A model generated the notes under the pieces. The model did not search any database. It was not told the DNA's origin and saw nothing but the letters and a program-made list of their open reading frames with translations. From the NCBI RefSeq assembly GCF_002918555.1, contig NZ_PQMB01000002.1:1031169-1095168 (forward strand): DNA of 64,000 bases, given 5' to 3'. This DNA comes from Citrobacter amalonaticus (GTDB lineage: Bacteria; Pseudomonadota; Gammaproteobacteria; Enterobacterales; Enterobacteriaceae). The number at the start of each line of letters is the position of its first letter. Position 1 is the first letter of the stretch. This document shows positions 62,787 to 64,000 of this stretch, one piece after another. Position numbers and translations under genes: made by a program.

Positions 62787-63980
62787 ATGAACAAAAACAG
62801 AGGGTTTACGCCTCTGGCGGTCGTTCTGATGCTCTCAGGCAGCTTAGCGCTAACAGGATGTGACGACAAACCGGCCCAACAAGGGGGCCAGCAGATGCCA
62901 GAAGTTGGGGTTGTGACGCTCAAAACTGAACCTCTACAAATCACAACTGAACTCCCGGGTCGCACCAGCGCTTTCCGTGTTGCAGAAGTTCGCCCTCAGG
63001 TGAGCGGTATTATCCTGAAGCGCAATTTCACGGAAGGCAGCGACATCGAAGCAGGTGTGTCTCTTTATCAGATTGATCCTGCAACCTATCAAGCCACGTA
63101 CGAAAGCGCAAAAGGCGATCTGGCCAAAGCACAGGCGGCTGCAAGCATTGCGCAGGTAACGGTAAGTCGTTATCAGAAACTGCTCGGTACCCAGTACATC
63201 AGCAAGCAAGATTACGATCAGGCGCAGGCCGATTTGCAGCAAGCCAATGCGGCTGTTGTCGCGGCCAAAGCCGCTGTTGAAACCGCACGTATCAATCTGG
63301 CTTACACCAAAGTCACCTCTCCGATTAGCGGGCGTATTGGTAAATCGTCCGTGACAGAAGGTGCGCTGGTGCAGAATGGTCAGGCAACCGCACTGGCAAC
63401 GGTGCAGCAACTCGATCCGATCTATGTTGATGTGACCCAGTCAAGTAACGATTTCCTGCGTCTGAAGCAAGAGCTGACGAACGGGACGCTGAAACAGGAA
63501 AACGGCAAGGCGAAAGTCGAGCTGGTGACCAATGACGGCATCAAGTTCCCACAGTCTGGTACGCTGGAATTTTCTGACGTCACCGTTGACCAGACCACCG
63601 GCTCTATCACTTTACGCGCCATCTTCCCTAACCCGGATCATACCTTATTGCCGGGTATGTTTGTTCGCGCACGTCTGGAAGAAGGGACCAACCCAACCGC
63701 ACTTCTGGTACCGCAGCAGGGGGTTACCCGTACGCCACGTGGCGACGCAACCGCTTTGGTTGTCGGTGCAGATGACAAAGTTGAAACCCGTCAAATCGTC
63801 GCAAGTCAGGCGATTGGCGACAAATGGCTGGTCACTGACGGACTTAAATCTGGTGATCGCGTCATTATCTCTGGTTTGCAAAAAGTACGCCCTGGCGTGC
63901 AGGTGAAAGCGCAGGAAGTAACGTCTGACAATCAACAACAAGCCGCGAACGGTGGCGAGTCAGAGCAAACAAAGTCTTAA
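62787..63980 (+). CDS. acrA: Periplasmic adaptor AcrA of the AcrAB-TolC efflux pump
   Basis: A 397-residue lipoprotein that bridges AcrB and TolC. The lipobox is ALTGC with Cys25; then come the lipoyl half-motifs, the alpha-hairpin (around residues 100-170, rich in Ala and Gln), and the beta-barrel and membrane-proximal domains. Start ATG 62787 (MNKNRGFTPL). acrB would start about 23 bases after its stop, beyond the window; AGGAG is visible in the last bases. Confidence 0.96.
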   Translation: MNKNRGFTPLAVVLMLSGSLALTGCDDKPAQQGGQQMPEVGVVTLKTEPLQITTELPGRTSAFRVAEVRPQVSGIILKRNFTEGSDIEAGVSLYQIDPATYQATYESAKGDLAKAQAAASIAQVTVSRYQKLLGTQYISKQDYDQAQADLQQANAAVVAAKAAVETARINLAYTKVTSPISGRIGKSSVTEGALVQNGQATALATVQQLDPIYVDVTQSSNDFLRLKQELTNGTLKQENGKAKVELVTNDGIKFPQSGTLEFSDVTVDQTTGSITLRAIFPNPDHTLLPGMFVRARLEEGTNPTALLVPQQGVTRTPRGDATALVVGADDKVETRQIVASQAIGDKWLVTDGLKSGDRVIISGLQKVRPGVQVKAQEVTSDNQQQAANGGESEQTKS

Positions 63981-64000
63981 CTTAAACAGGAGCCGTTAAG

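Overview
The window is chromosomal DNA of an enterobacterium close to Escherichia and Salmonella. Almost every housekeeping protein is near-identical to its E. coli counterpart, and the gene order follows the E. coli segment from acrA to folD read in reverse. The sfbABC transporter beside selU is a Salmonella-type trait. Citrobacter is my best guess for the genus; the sequence alone does not prove it.

Layout. 1-1644: end of a degraded integrative element or prophage at the 3' end of a tRNA-Arg(TCT) gene (argU), with a partial secreted protein, a broken KilA-N gene and a 5'-truncated integrase. 1999-9577: folD, ybcJ, ybcI, cysS, ppiB, lpxH, purEK, selU. 9578-13722: the sfbABC methionine-type ABC transporter and a solitary porin. 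13975-22526: ybbP-ybbA, tesA, ybbO, cnoX, fetAB, qmcA-ybbJ. 22721-25581: an unrecognised pair, a 724-aa exported helical-repeat protein and a DUF3142-like protein. 25578-25988: cueR.

26389-37660 is the main accessory block. It lies between cueR and copA, where E. coli K-12 has glsA-ybaT. It holds a Fur-box-controlled haem operon (TonB-dependent receptor, chuT, chuW, chuX, a 42-codon remnant of chuY, chuU, chuV), then an operon of an MFS transporter, a LacI-type repressor and a nucleoside hydrolase behind two matching palindromic operators 42 bp apart, then an MgtC/SapB-family membrane protein. From 37756 the core resumes: copA (with a conserved programmed frameshift site), ybaP, the ChiX sRNA, ybaK, ushA, fsr, ybaL, gsk, aes, hemH, adk, htpG, recR, ybaB, dnaX (second frameshift site), apt, ybaN, priC, ybaM, mscK, acrR and acrA. 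The window stops just before acrB.

How it works together. CueR activates copA across the accessory block. The haem operon imports haem through receptor, ChuT and ChuUV, and opens it with the radical-SAM enzyme ChuW, but the reductase gene chuY has been deleted in frame. Intergenic spaces carry REP/BIME palindromes and ERIC-like repeats; one ERIC-like copy supplies the stop codon of tesA. I found no rRNA genes, intact insertion sequences or CRISPR arrays.
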